DNA from: Siphonodentalium dalli
Taxonomy: Eukaryota > Mollusca > Scaphopoda > Gadilida > Siphonodentaliidae
NCBI GenBank assembly: GCA_032622095.1
Contig: CP136069.1
Coordinates: 185,307,122 to 185,371,121 of the forward strand
Direction of reading: 5' to 3'
Length of the DNA stretch: 64,000 bases
Of this stretch, positions 11,953-22,479 are shown piece after piece (position 1 is the first letter of the stretch; each line of letters begins with the position of its first letter). Under the pieces are notes generated by a model, which saw only the letters and a list, made by a program, of their open reading frames with translations, was not told the origin of the DNA and ran no database searches. The position numbers were made by a program, and so were the translations under genes.

Positions 11953-12794
11953 CGCCTTTCGCCGGAAATCAGATGGGAAACATCCCGGACGAAGTCGGGC
12001 CCATCAGCTTGTGTAATAAAGAAGACAGTTTGAAGAAAGTAATGTATAACACGAGAAACGGGAAAAACTTGAAATATAGAAGTATGCAAATTTCCCACAT
12101 AAAATTTGAAAGCTAGTTAATAGAATAATTGTATTATAATTTATATTTATGGCTAATAATATGATCTTGGTGGCGTTACCATTTCTGACTATGGTTTTCT
12201 TGTCTGCATTGTAGAGTTGCCAATTACTCGCCGATGGCAGGTGGTTTGCCCCACGTGGGCTACAAATTTATCAGCCATTGAAATCAATAGTAGGTACTCG
12301 TACCGGTACACGTTTTGTAATCGCAAACTGTTGCACGGGTAGGATGCAACACATCGACTGGTAATGTATGGAGAGCCAACTGTAAATAAAATTGATATAA
12401 TTATGCTATATAGAAAAATGTTATTAGCATTCGCTTTACTGGCCGATAGTATACTTACAGTTATGGAGACGATGTGCCTCTGGATAATCAGTTGCATTCA
12501 GCAGGGACGAGGCGACAGTTCATAGGAAGGGGTTGTGAGTTTTCTTTCACTCATTGTGGTGACATTTTCAATTGGATTTCACAAATTAGTTCATAGACTG
12601 ATCGATTGGTGACTAAAATAGTGGGGATTTTTATACTAAGAAAATAAGTTAATAACACATGTATACCATTAAAATTTCCAACAAATAATCGGTGTAAAGT
12701 GTATTGTTTTAGATCCAGGGGTCCAATAATGTTCTAGACCTACATGCAGTATATAATATAAGACCGAATTTGCCCCCGATATTAGTTGAAGAAT
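11953..12794. other. Intergenic
   Basis: No gene. A short block at 12140-12210 (GCGTTACCATTTCTGAC, GGTTTTCTTG) is repeated at about 39340-39390 in the same orientation, so a small dispersed repeat is present. Confidence 0.5.
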
Positions 12795-12848
12795 ATTTAC
12801 ACGGGGGGAATCACGTGGTTTTGAGTTGATGAGTACCACGCACTCAAA

Positions 12849-12891
12849 ATTGTGGAGGCGACAGAAAACACAACGAGAAACGAAGAAAAAG
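12849..12891 (+). pseudogene. Decayed copy of a small first exon (start codon lost)
   Basis: The segment corresponds to the intact minus-strand exon at 15992-16034. Here the ATGGCG start has become ATTGTG, so the initiator is gone. The rest, GAGGCGACAGAAAACACAAC-GAGAAACGAAG, and the 5' splice site AAAAG|GTAATA are kept. It would end in phase 1, and the zinc-finger exon at 14087 starts in the matching phase on the same strand. This suggests both come from one ancestral gene on this strand. An alternative is that the exon is simply part of a repeat family, since three copies lie within about 3.2 kb. Confidence 0.5.
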
Positions 12892-13547
12892 GTAATAAAC
12901 TAGCATATTACTTATTTCATAGTATTTTGGCAGCTGCGAGCATATGCTTCACTATTTTTTTCAAACAAGCTGATACCTCATGTGTGTTCAAACGCACATT
13001 TGTTTGCTCTAACATTCTGACCGAATGTCGTCAGTCGGAGGATTTTCCACGATTCGTTTACTGATGTATTCCACGAACATTTTCTATTTTCATGCTTTTA
13101 CTCTGCTTGGACCAAAACTATTGTTACTAATGTTATTTATACTGAAAGAAAGCACATTTAGTCGGCAATATTCTGAACCCTGCTTTTAAAAAATGTATTT
13201 TGTTCCTTGCAAATCGTAGCTTTTTCATTAATGATGAGTGTACACGCACCACAATTAAGTGATGAGTTACCAGAATCGATTGAATAAATAGAGGATACCA
13301 AACGAGTCAACCGGCTTACAGCGAAATTTACAAAAGGTGTTCAGCAAATTAGGCCTGAACCGTCCATATGGGCAAGGTGCAGACCTAATTAACTGAAGTT
13401 CGCTATAAACTGAGTCGACTTGAAGATTATATATTGCTGTATGGCCCAAGCAAACTCCGGTACTGTTCAATTTGGGTAATAAATTAAACTGTACCATAGC
13501 TGTAAAGCATGTGGTTAAGTTATATTTATGCTACTGGTGCTATTAAT

Positions 13548-13957
13548 GCTGAATTGATCCCTCTTATTTTTTTTTTGTGATAAAGATACTCATGCAGGTT
13601 CTGAAAATTGTGATAAAGGTACCCAGGTTCATCGAATCTCAAATTAACGAGATAGAAATTTCTTTGCTGGAAATTAGTTTGGTTTTAAGCTGTTGCTTTC
13701 AGTTTTAAATTGTGTGAACTGCTATAAATTGAAAGAATGTAGTCAACTTAATATGTATCTTTTGATATGTTGTCCTGCAATGTAACCTAAAAATGCCCCG
13801 TCGACCGCAGATGAACCTGAGTACCTTTATCACAATTTATCCCAACCTGGGTACCTAGCTTTATCACAATTTTCAGAACCTGTGTACCTAGCTTTATCAC
13901 AATTTTCAGAACCTGGGTACCTTAATCACAAAAACCGGTGATACTGACCAATTCAGC
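13548..13957. mobile_element. MITE with about 75-bp imperfect TIRs
   Basis: The left end GCTGAATTG-ATC and right end GACCAATTCAGC are reverse complements. The TIRs continue inward through TTTTTGTGAT-AA, CAGGTTCTGAAAATTGTGAT and AAAGGTACCCAGGTT. The right TIR carries an extra internal tandem of the TATCACAATTTTCAGAACCT block. The corresponding site in the other arm of the inverted duplication (about 15345) is empty, which independently supports insertion. The flanks GCTATTAAT and GCTAGTAAT may be an 8-9 bp target duplication, as expected for hAT- or Mutator-type elements. It encodes nothing. Confidence 0.8.
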
Positions 13958-14086
13958 GCTAGTAATGGTCGTTGATCACCATATTGTAATGAGTCTAATG
14001 ACCGTAAGAAATGTTTGACCATAAAATAACACGAAATAATGTCACAAAATTATTCTTACGTAGGATTTGTGATTTTTATTTTTCAG

Positions 14087-14262
14087 ATGAAATGCCTGAG
14101 AACAAGTCAGTTATGTTGTGTAGCACTTTTGACAAGCAGTTTGGGTCGAAGTCAGGCCTCCGTACCCATACACGTGGCCACAGAAAAGAGGATTTAAGAT
14201 TTCTGGTTGTTTTTATATTGAATAAAAGCGAATCTCGTAACATTGTTTTATTGTTTTGTTAA
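14087..14262 (+). pseudogene. Degenerate C2H2 zinc-finger exon
   Basis: A strong acceptor (TTTTTATTTTTCAG) opens a frame reading DEMPENKSVMLCSTFDKQFG then SKSGLRTHTRGHRKE. It fits one C2H2 finger, C-x2-C-x12-H-x3-H, with the FGSK-SGL-R-THTRGH core typical of KRAB-less multi-finger proteins. The second cysteine has become phenylalanine (TTT; one base from TGT). The frame then runs into low-information sequence, with an AATAAA at 14221 and a stop at 14260. Start phase 1 matches the end phase of the small first exon at 12849-12891. Only one finger is present and a zinc ligand is lost, so it is probably non-functional. Confidence 0.65.
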
Positions 14263-14559
14263 TTGGTCACACAATCATACACTCGTCTTAAAGGCCAATC
14301 TTGTTGGGTAACATTTTGGATTCTTTGCATCGAGCCTTTTCCCAGCGGACTCAAGGAGACCTTTCCATGAACGAATTCCGATCGGTAGATACGGCGCCTT
14401 CCATTTGCCTCCCAGGTAGTCTTCTCATTTCTTTGGTATCGAATGTGTGATTTCTGAAAGTAAAAATGTGTGGTTTTGTCTGATTAATAATAATAATAAC
14501 CATGTAGTGCCAATGAGGGAAATATCACAGAATGCCTGCATCCCATGCTGTAACTTTCT

Positions 14560-14880
14560 GTAAAGTTTCTAGGTGGTATTTGGCGTGGGCCACCCACCCA
14601 TGCCGTCAAATCGGCCGAAATCCTTACTGTTCTCGAAAATGGTCCATACCCCATTTTCACCCCATCGGGTTGGTACCACCGGGGGTGATGGGTGGGATCG
14701 GGGTGTTTCTGGTGTGTATTTGTGGCGGGCCACCCACCCATGCCGTAAAATCGGCCGAAATCCTTACCGTTCTCGAAAATTGTCCATACCCCATTTCCAC
14801 CACCTCGGGGTGGTGCCACCGGGGGTGATGGTGGGGTCGGGGCGTTTCTATGGGGTATTGGGGCGGGTCACCCACTCATA
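14560..14880 (+). repeat. GC-rich tandem repeat, about 150-bp unit
   Basis: Slightly more than two units. Shared blocks are GGGCCACCCACCCATGCCGT, AAATCGGCCGAAATCCTTAC, TGTTCTCGAAAAT-GTCCATACCCCATTT and GGTGCCACCGGGGGTGATGG. The composition is sharply richer in G+C than both flanks, which suggests insertion from elsewhere. Long overlapping frames on both strands reflect absence of stops in GC-rich DNA. Confidence 0.85.
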
Positions 14881-14916
14881 CCTCGTTTCTCGTTGTGTTT
14901 TCATCACCTCCGTCAT
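14881..14916 (-). pseudogene. Third, frame-shifted copy of the small first exon
   Basis: On the minus strand this reads ATGACGGAGGTGATGAAAAC then ACAACGAGAAACGAGG. It is clearly related to the first exon at 15992-16034 but lacks one base in the GCGACAG block, so the frame shifts. Upstream on the minus strand is TATATATTAACAC, a motif also found beside the foldback at 58.2-58.35 kb. Confidence 0.55.
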
Positions 14917-14960
14917 TATTTCGTGTTAATATATATATAGAGGATATCACATGAGTTTCT

Positions 14961-15068
14961 ATTTTATACGGAATTTATCAACCGAGTTCACTAAATTCGA
15001 TTTGAGCCGAGGTTTACCGAGGCTCAAATAGAATTTAGAGGACGAGGTTGATAAATTACGTATACAAT
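14961..15068. repeat. Foldback hairpin
   Basis: Imperfect inverted repeat with arms of about 48 bases (left starts ATTTTATACGGAATTTATCA, right ends GATAAATTACGTATACAAT) and a loop around GAGGTTTACCGAG. It resembles in layout the foldback at 58201-58318. Confidence 0.65.
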
Positions 15069-15267
15069 AGGACGAGTTTGAGATAACTTTTATCACATGA
15101 TCAAATAAACCCGAAGCAACGCGAAATATTCATCGAAAACAACAATCATAAACTACAGCGATCGCAAGTTATTTGAAGAACGCCGTGACGTCATCGCACG
15201 CGCTGATATTAAACGTGTCTATTACCGATAATTATGAAACTGCTCTTATTGCCAAATTATGTGATAA

Positions 15268-16090
15268 ATATATATATGGTACAACATTTCATACACGGTC
15301 ATTACACTCATTGCCAAACTTGAATGGTGATCAAAGACCATTACATTAATAGCATAAGTATATATAATGTAACCACATGCTTTACTTCTAGGGTACACAG
15401 TTTAATATATTACCCCAATTGAACAGTGCCGTAGTTTTGCTGTTCGCTTGGGCCATACAGCAAATTATACTATTCAAGTCGACTCAGTTTATAATATATA
15501 TACATTTATTTCCTCCATAATACCGAATTTGCTGAACTCCTTTTTGTAAATTTCGCTGTAAACCATTTGACTCGTTTGGTGTCCTCTATTTATTCAATCG
15601 ACTCTAAACAAGTTCGTGATAACTCATAACTTAATCGTGGTGCGTGTACACTCATCACTAAGGAGAAAAGCTACGATTCACAAGGAAAATACATTTATTC
15701 AAAGCAGGGTTCAATATGTTGCCGACTACATGTGCTTTCTTTCGGTAAACATAACATTAGTAAGAATATTTTGTCCAAGCAGAGTAAAAAGCATGAAAAT
15801 AAAAAATGTTCGTGGAATACACCAGTAAATACCTCGTGGAAAATCCGCCGACTGACGACTTTTGGTCAGATGTTTGAGAAAACAAATGTGAGTTTGGACA
15901 CACATGAGGTATCAGCTTGTTTGAAAAATAGTTTAGCATATGTTCGTAGCTGCCAAAATTCTATGTCATATGTCATATCCTAGTTTATTACCTTTTACTT
16001 CGTTTCTCGTTGTGTTTTCTGTCGCCTCCGCCATTTTGAGTGCGTGGTACTCATCAACTCGAAACCACGTGATTCCCCACCGTGATTTAG
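15268..16090 (-). repeat. Large inverted duplication, right arm
   Basis: Reverse-complement counterpart of 12795-14045. It lacks the 410-bp MITE. It keeps the intact first exon, including its start codon and donor site, and carries independent small indels, so the duplication is not very recent. Confidence 0.85.
15992..16034 (-). CDS. Small first coding exon (MAEATENTTRNEVK), gene of unknown identity
   Basis: On the minus strand ATGGCGGAGGCGACAG opens 14 codons plus one base (MAEATENTTRNEVK) and ends at a good donor, AAAAG|GTAATAAAC. The context AAAATGGCGGAG fits an animal translation start, and no in-frame stop lies inside. The end phase (1) would fit the zinc-finger exon class seen at 14087. 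However, no partner exon on the minus strand could be found before the window changes character at about 14 kb. Two other copies of the exon are damaged. It may be a real first exon, or a captured exon multiplied with a repeat. Confidence 0.4.
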
Positions 16091-16345
16091 CCATATTAAG
16101 TGTTGGGTTGGAATTTTACAACACAACACAACACTTCACATATATTATATTATCTCCACTACAATATTCATCATTCTTGCGTTTCAAATACGTCATGCCA
16201 TGTCCGTTCAAATGATAAAATATGTTAAATTGAGAAACCACTCACCATCCCCATACGATATTGTAACTAAACGGTTGTATCCAAAAGTGTAGTACATGTA
16301 TACATAAGTATATGATAATAGCTGAAAAAACTGTACATTATTTGA

Positions 16346-16612
16346 GTGAATGGATCCACCGAGGCCGCAGCCGAAATCGTTCTATTCGATGAAATAATGC
16401 AAAGACTTAATATACTATCCGGCTTAAAACGTGGCCTGGTCCAAACCGTCACATCTTATCAGAATGGAATAACCCAAACTTGGATCAACACACATGAGTT
16501 GTACCATGAGGTCGGTCCTGTCATGAGGTCGGTTCATTGGCGTGATATCTTAACACAGTATCAACATAATGGACTGACAGTACCCTGTTGCTTTTTCAAA
16601 CCACTGACTTAA
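16346..16612 (+). CDS. Unrecognised 88-codon open frame
   Basis: Opens after a stop at 16343-16345 and runs to TAA at 16610. The codons look balanced and the peptide is mixed and hydrophilic (for example EIVLFDEIMQRLNILSGLKR, ending VPCCFFKPLT). I recognise no family. It has no obvious splice acceptor and the first codon is GTG; the first ATG in frame is internal (16397). It may be a fragment of a mobile-element protein or chance. Confidence 0.22.
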   Translation: MNGSTEAAAEIVLFDEIMQRLNILSGLKRGLVQTVTSYQNGITQTWINTHELYHEVGPVMRSVHWRDILTQYQHNGLTVPCCFFKPLT

Positions 16613-16857
16613 CACGAAGTTTTTGCTATTGCATTTCGGCAATTGTATTAAATTATTTATCGCCTCGTATTATAATTTATAAATTGATTTATTTATTTGC
16701 GCGCTGTTATGCTAAGATTCGAGAAGTTTTCACAAAGTGAAAATTCAATGGCAGTAATTCGAAGTCAGACATCCCACCGCGAATGACGAGGCTCTATATC
16801 CTGATCGATTCTTCCAGTTGTCAGTCAGACCGCTATTATACTTTCGGATGTTTTAAT

Positions 16858-17289
16858 TGTGACCCGCCATATCAAATCCAGTCGTAAATCGGGTTTTTTT
16901 TTACCCTGCGCCAATGCGTTCTCTTATATATGCGAGTCGACCATAGGTCGCCTCGCATATATAAGAGAATGCATTGGCCTAACAATTTTTTACAATTTTA
17001 ATAATTTTTTCTTGTATTCTTTAACAATTTTATAATTTCACCCATACAGATCCCAGACAAACATGAGCAGACGACACTCTTCTATATGCTTCTATATATG
17101 TGTGGGGCTCCCTGCAGGGTAATGGATGTTTTTTATTTTATTTTTTTTTAAATGATAAAAAAATTGTTAGGCCAATGCATTCTCTTATATATGCGAGGCG
17201 ACCTATGGTCGACTCGCATATATAAGAGAATGCATTGGCACAGGATAACAAATCCCGACTTACGACTGGATTTGATATGGCGGGTCACA
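16858..17289 (+). mobile_element. Foldback MITE family F, copy 1
   Basis: Ends TGTGACCCGCCATATCAAAT and its exact reverse complement. Just inside each end lies a 69-bp palindrome, GCCAATGCATTCTCTTATAT plus ATGCGAG, a TCGACCATAGGTCGC-like centre, and the mirror arm. The roughly 190-bp core contains CCCTGCAGGG and a CCCATACAGATCCCAGACAA block. Flanks are AAT on both sides, possibly a 3-bp target duplication. There is no ORF. A full second copy follows at 17961 and a reduced one at 31094. Confidence 0.88.
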
Positions 17290-17399
17290 AATGTCCTTGC
17301 ACCAGTGAACAAATTCTCATTTATATCTAAATGGTCATCTATCGATCAGAATAGCATATTGAGATGTGTCTCAACTCAGATCAAGGTAGAACGGTGATT

Positions 17400-17900
17400 T
17401 TCGCCCATGTCGGGGTTAGAACCCGTGCCAACCTCGTCTAGACTTATAGTTATTTGTCATTACTGGAGAGAACACAGTTGAAAGTGAAACGATTGGCTTT
17501 CCGTAGTTAGCTAAGTGCTACAAGCCGCCTCGAGAGTTTGAACATAAACTCTATTTTATGGATGATATCTTGCAATAAATATGTTAATGCACAGCTGACT
17601 GCTATTTCATAGAATTCGTGTACTTATGTGTGACAAAACTTCAGTGAAAGATTACCGGTCAATGGGGCACATCTACCTGTTCCAAATCCATATATCTCTA
17701 TGCGCCGTATTGACAGTATACGCAACGAACTTCACCGATTTACTCGTAGCCGTTCCCGTCGGACGGATATCGCAGACTGGCTGCTGTTAGATTAGCCGCA
17801 GGTGTGCTTATTTCCTCCACCACTAATACTGGCAATGTCGTGATATGGTCTTAGTTGTTGAAAGCAACATTAAACCACAATCAATCAATCAATCAATCCA
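17400..17900 (+). repeat. SINE-like element with (AATC)n tail
   Basis: Ends GTTGAAAGCAACATTAAACC followed by ACAATCAATCAATCAATC, a 3' end common in invertebrate retroelements. Near the start, GGGGTTAGAACCCGTGCC resembles a tRNA T-loop/B-box. The 5' boundary is unclear, and the tRNA origin is a guess. It lies exactly between the two full foldback-F elements. Confidence 0.5.
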
Positions 17901-17960
17901 CTACTGACGGATGATTTTGGGTATTTTCGCGATACCTCTGTGATACAAATTGAAAGCATT

Positions 17961-18420
17961 TGTGACCCGCCATATCAAATCCAGTCGTAAGTCGGGATTT
18001 TGTTTACCCTGTGCCAATGCATTCTCTTATATATGCGAGTCGACCATATGTCGCCTCGCATATATAAGAGAATGCATTGGACTAACAATTTTTTATCATT
18101 TTTTTTAAATAATTTTTTCTGACAATTTTTAGGACATACAATAAAAAACATCCATTACCCTGCAGGGAGCCCCACACATATATAGAAGCATATAGAACAG
18201 TGTAGTCTGCTCATGTTTGTCTGGGGCTCTGTATGGGTGAAATTATAAAATTGTTAAAGAATACAAGAAAAAAGTTTTAAAATTGTAAAAAATTGTTAGG
18301 CCAATGCATTCTCTTATATATGCGAGGCGACCTATGGTCGACTCGCATATATAAGAGAATGCATTGGCACAGGGTAAAAAAAATCCCGACTAACGACTGG
18401 ATTTGATATGGCGGGTCACA
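17961..18420 (-). mobile_element. Foldback MITE family F, copy 2 (core inverted)
   Basis: Same termini and subterminal palindromes as 16858-17289. The core is present in the opposite orientation: CATCCATTACCCTGCAGGGA comes first and CTCTGTATGGGTGAAATTAT last. The element therefore inserted in reverse orientation, or its centre flipped by recombination between the TIRs. Flanks are GCATT and TTTTT, with no clear target duplication. Confidence 0.88.
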
Positions 18421-19029
18421 TTTTTCATTTCCGTTTGCCTGGTAAGCCGAAAATTTGCTCAGGAAATTCTTAATTATTTCGTGACAAATCGTACCGCGGA
18501 TCTTAAATCAGATACCACGAACATTGTTGACAGCGATCGGCACACCTTCAAAATGACGACTCTAGTAAAACTTCGTGACATGTTCAGTGGACCATGCTAA
18601 CCACTGGACCACCACATCACTGACACACAACTTAGTCTGATAAGATATATTTTATCACCCGCGGCATCTAAAACACACATTTCACTTCTTTTCTAATGAC
18701 AATTCAACTGTAAGTTAAAGCATTTCTACTTTCCCTATTTATGTAATTATGGCCGTCTCGTTTGATCTGCCTACGAAAATGTAATTGTGAACTGATAGAT
18801 AATAAGATATCAAGTGAAAGCTTTTAACACGATACATGTACTAATTGATCACGATGTGCGACGCACCCAGTTCAAGGCCAGACGGAAATAATAAAGACGT
18901 GTTGTTGTTGTCGATCAAGAAATTAAGCACTTGTTTATTTAAAGTAAATTTTTATAAAATATACAACATAAGTATCTGGATACTATATAAAGTAAGTATG
19001 AATAAACTGTTTTCTTTTCTTTGCGTTTG
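18421..19029. other. Intergenic
   Basis: No supported gene. Short frames at 18403-18600 and 18845-19030 have no recognisable content. Confidence 0.45.
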
Positions 19030-20420
19030 AGACGTTCATGTTTGAATATCATCGTTCCTTAAACTTCCTTTGCGTATATGGTGTATCTGAATCGTCCTTT
19101 CTTTGCGTATATGGTGAGTCTGAATCGTCTTCCTTTGCGTATCAGATGTGTTTGAATCATCGTTCCTTTACGTATATCGTGCGTCTAGCTGAATCATCGT
19201 TCCTTTGCATATATCATTTTCTGAATCATCGTTCCTTTACGTATACACGTGTTTGAATCATCGTTCCTTTGCGTGTAATATGTGTTTGAATCATCGTTCC
19301 TTTGCGTATAATACGTGTCTGAATCATCATTTCTTTGCGTATAATACGTGGCTGAAGCATCATATCTTTGCGCATAATATGTGTTTGAATCATCGTTCCT
19401 TTACGTATAAACGTGTTTGAATCATCGTTCAGTTGCTTATAATACGTTTTTCAATCATCGTTCTTTTGCGTATACATTGTATGACGTGTTTGAATCATTG
19501 TTCCTTTGCGTATAATACGTGTCTGAATCATTATTTTGTTTGCGTTGAATACGTGTCTGAATCATCATTTCTTTGCGTATATGTGTTTGAATCATCGTTC
19601 CTTTACGTATAATATGTGTTTGAATCATCGTTCCTTTACGTTTAAACGTGTTTGAATCATCGTTCTTTTGCGTATAATACGTTTTTGAATCATCGTTCCT
19701 TTGCGTATATAATACGTGTCTGAATTATCATTTCTTTGCGTATAATATGTGTTTGAATCATCGTTCCTTTACGTTTAAACGTGTTTGAATCATCGTTCCT
19801 TTGCGTATAATATGTGTTTGAATCATCGTTCCTTTGCGTATAATACGTATAATACGTATAGGACAGTGTTTCCACATTGTGTCCTAGTAGTCATTTAATG
19901 AACCAAATGTGGAACCCAAATAAACTATTTGATTCAATGTTCTGATTTTATCCGGGGAACCAGATAGAGGACCAAATCAGGTCACATTGGTTCTCCCCTC
20001 AGGTCAAAAAATGTCTGTTTTGTATTTAATTTGGTTCTTGAATGTGGTTCTTCGTTTGGTTCCCCTACTGTGACAAACCTAGGAACCGGGAGACCAAACA
20101 TTCTCTGTGTGTATAAGACGTGTGTAAGACGTGTCTGAATCTTCGTTCCTTTACGTTTACGGTGAGTCTGAATCGTACTTCTTTTGCGTATAATACGTGT
20201 TTTAATCATCGTTCCTTTGCGTATAATACGTGTTTTAATCATCGTTCCTCTGCGTATAAACGTGTTTGAATCATCGTTCCTTTTCGTATTGGTGTGTCTG
20301 GATCTTCGTTCATTTGCGTATAATACGTGTGTTAATCATCGTTCCTCTGCGTACATGTGTTTGAATCATCGTTCCTTTGCGTATATCGTGCGTCTGAATC
20401 ATCGTATCATCGTTTGAACC
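19030..20420 (+). repeat. Minisatellite, about 32-bp unit, interrupted
   Basis: Dozens of units of the form TTTGAATCATCGTTCCTTTG-CGTATAATACGTG at 19030-19860 and 20105-20420, with variants (CTGAATC, TTACGTTTAAACG). A segment at about 19861-20104 that is not part of the repeat splits the array. Confidence 0.92.
19861..20104. other. Insertion of about 240 bp inside the minisatellite
   Basis: Non-repeat sequence rich in GGTTCC/GGAACC-like words (GAACCAAATGTGGAACCC, GGGGAACCAGATAGAGGACC, TTGGTTCCCC) in both orientations. It could be a small element, but no clean terminal repeat or target duplication is visible. Confidence 0.45.
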
Positions 20421-21345
20421 ATGGACATGTTGACTTGTCTGCTTCCTAGTTCAGCTCACTGCTCCCTGCAATACCAAGACGTTACGCTTACATCCGAGAT
20501 TTCCGCATTAGCACAGACGAGACGTAGAAGTAGCACTGTCACCTAGCTGAACCCATCTATTTGAACATCGAGCACAGGCCAAAACGGACCAGGAGCAACA
20601 TGAAGTTATGTTCGTGTGTTGAGTTTTACAATCCCCACCACGTGGCAAATACAGTATACAGCGCTTGGTGTTCGAATCGCTGAGAGTACCTTACTCGTAT
20701 TTAAATTCGCGCAGTACTATTTATCGCGCATCGGTCGGTGCGCCAAATTAAAAATGAGCGAAAAATAGTACGACTCCCGAGTTTAGACCAAACAACAGGG
20801 AAACAAGAATGCTATAATTATGTCGACGAGTTACATATATACATTGCGGAAGGTTTGTCTGAATATTAGGTTTGTAGGACTATAATTCACATGCGGGCAA
20901 TCATATGTAAACCATTAATGATATGACATAATTATATAGCAACAAATCATTGATGTTGAAATACTTGTAAGAAATACACATATTTCAGACTGAAGATGCA
21001 CGAAAGCACGTCGACCTATTCACAAAGCTGGTGTGAATATAGTATTATTATTGTATACGTGACACCGTGAACAAACAGTCTGAGTTAGTTAATATGTCAA
21101 CACAACACACCGCCAAGTTTTTAATTTTTCTTATGAAAGTTTTCTATACGTGGTTTCGGTTTTACTTCTTTCATTTAAATTATGTTTATAACTATTTGAA
21201 TATCAGAATAATTATTTGGGTGTATAAACACCAGTCTTCACAACACATGATGCAATTATGTTAATTTATTATCGATGTAAAGCCGTCGTGATGGTGTTTA
21301 ATATGCACACATATCTTCATTGACGATTAAGATCTGAAACTGTCA
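20421..21345. other. Intergenic
   Basis: No gene recognised. Confidence 0.45.
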
Positions 21346-21349
21346 TCAA

Positions 21350-21545
21350 ATCCATTTACGAAACTATTTTTGTCAGTTTTCACTTATCTGAACATTTCCC
21401 TCAAATAAATGGGACACTTGCACTTTTATTATCTATTATCTGCTTATTTTCTTAAACACCCCCTCCCAAGACGAATAATAGACCATTCCTATGTATACTG
21501 TTATAATTGGTGGGAGAATCCATTCAGTATAGAAAGTGTTAATCC
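21350..21545 (+). repeat. Dispersed repeat R2, copy 1
   Basis: Shares with 23690-23920 and, inverted, with 29940-30190 the order AACATTTCCCT, TCTGCTTATTTTCTTA, AATAATAGACCATTC and GGGAGAATCCATT. Noncoding and most diverged of the three copies. Confidence 0.55.
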
Positions 21546-21559
21546 GCGTGCCTGTTAAC

Positions 21560-22478
21560 TCGCGCACTATTTTTTTTATCATTTAATTCTTTTTCAATAT
21601 TCACAACACAGATGAGGTCGAATGTGATTACCTTTGCGGCTTTTAAATCTCACGTTAGACATAAATCACTGATTTAAAATCAGTCAAGGGTAGTATAAGA
21701 GTCTCATAAAATTAGAAATGAAAGACGTATACATTTTGAACGGAATCAATCATACACGTATCTGCCGGAGGGCACCAGTCATGCTTTCTTTCTGACTATG
21801 CCACCGGCTGGGTACTAGTGTGTTTTTCTATATTTAACGCTGTATAAGTCCAGCAAAAATTGCGAACTCGATCTCCCCAAATTCAAACGTTGAATGTGCA
21901 TTGAGAACAATTTCCTCACTAAAACTTATTCACATAACGGACAATTAGATGGGTAGGTCTTGTTCTCGATTTATTCTTGCTATAAGTCAGCAAAATGGCA
22001 GTCAGTTAGAATTCTTTCGTTTGATTTGACTCGCGTTGGACATGCGCGTTTAGATAGTTGTGTTAAAATGATAAAATGATAAAAAATCTTGAACGAAATA
22101 GTCCTTTGGTTCTAATGAGACTTTCGATAAAGTATGTGTGGTGTTTGTGTGGCCAACATGTTGTCACTGCATGGTGTGTAATTTAGTGGAGCGAGGTCGA
22201 TAACTCTATCGTGTGGTTCGATCCAACAGCAATGGTCCGCTATTCATGAACGCACACGATAATGGAATCGAATACAACCGTACATTAATATGTAGTCAGG
22301 ATGCAGTACTCGGCGTGTCATGTTTTCTATACGCTACTAGGTTCACGGTCGATGGTACAGTACAGTACTTGCATTTGTTATATATCTGTGTGTTGTCGCT
22401 TCAGAGAAAGGAAGCCAATAACTGTTAATTTGCATGATACGCATTGTGCATACACACAAAATAAAGTATAGTCAGAGG
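21560..22478. other. Intergenic
   Basis: No gene recognised; one 71-codon frame (22213-22428) has no motif. Confidence 0.45.
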
Positions 22479-22479
22479 T

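Larger units (their letters stand above)
12795..14045 (+). repeat. Large inverted duplication, left arm
   Basis: This arm is the diverged reverse complement of 15268-16090. Matching blocks run from GGGGAATCACGTGGTTT-GAGTTGATGAGTACCACGCACTC through the small first exon and the CAAGCAAAC/GTTTGCTTG region to GTAATGGTC-TTGATCACCAT and AATGAGT-TAATGACCGT. The left arm is longer because a 410-bp MITE (13548-13957) interrupts it. The spacer of about 1.2 kb holds a zinc-finger exon and a GC-rich tandem repeat. Confidence 0.85.

Noticed and set aside
14484-14929. Overlapping frames of up to 118 codons on both strands
   Set aside because: They lie in the GC-rich tandem repeat, where stops are rare by composition; the repeat translates to itself in several frames.
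19690-20242. Repetitive peptides encoded by the 32-bp minisatellite on both strands
   Set aside because: A repeat unit near 32 bp is not a multiple of three, so frames rotate between units; open stretches are short and by-products of the repeat.
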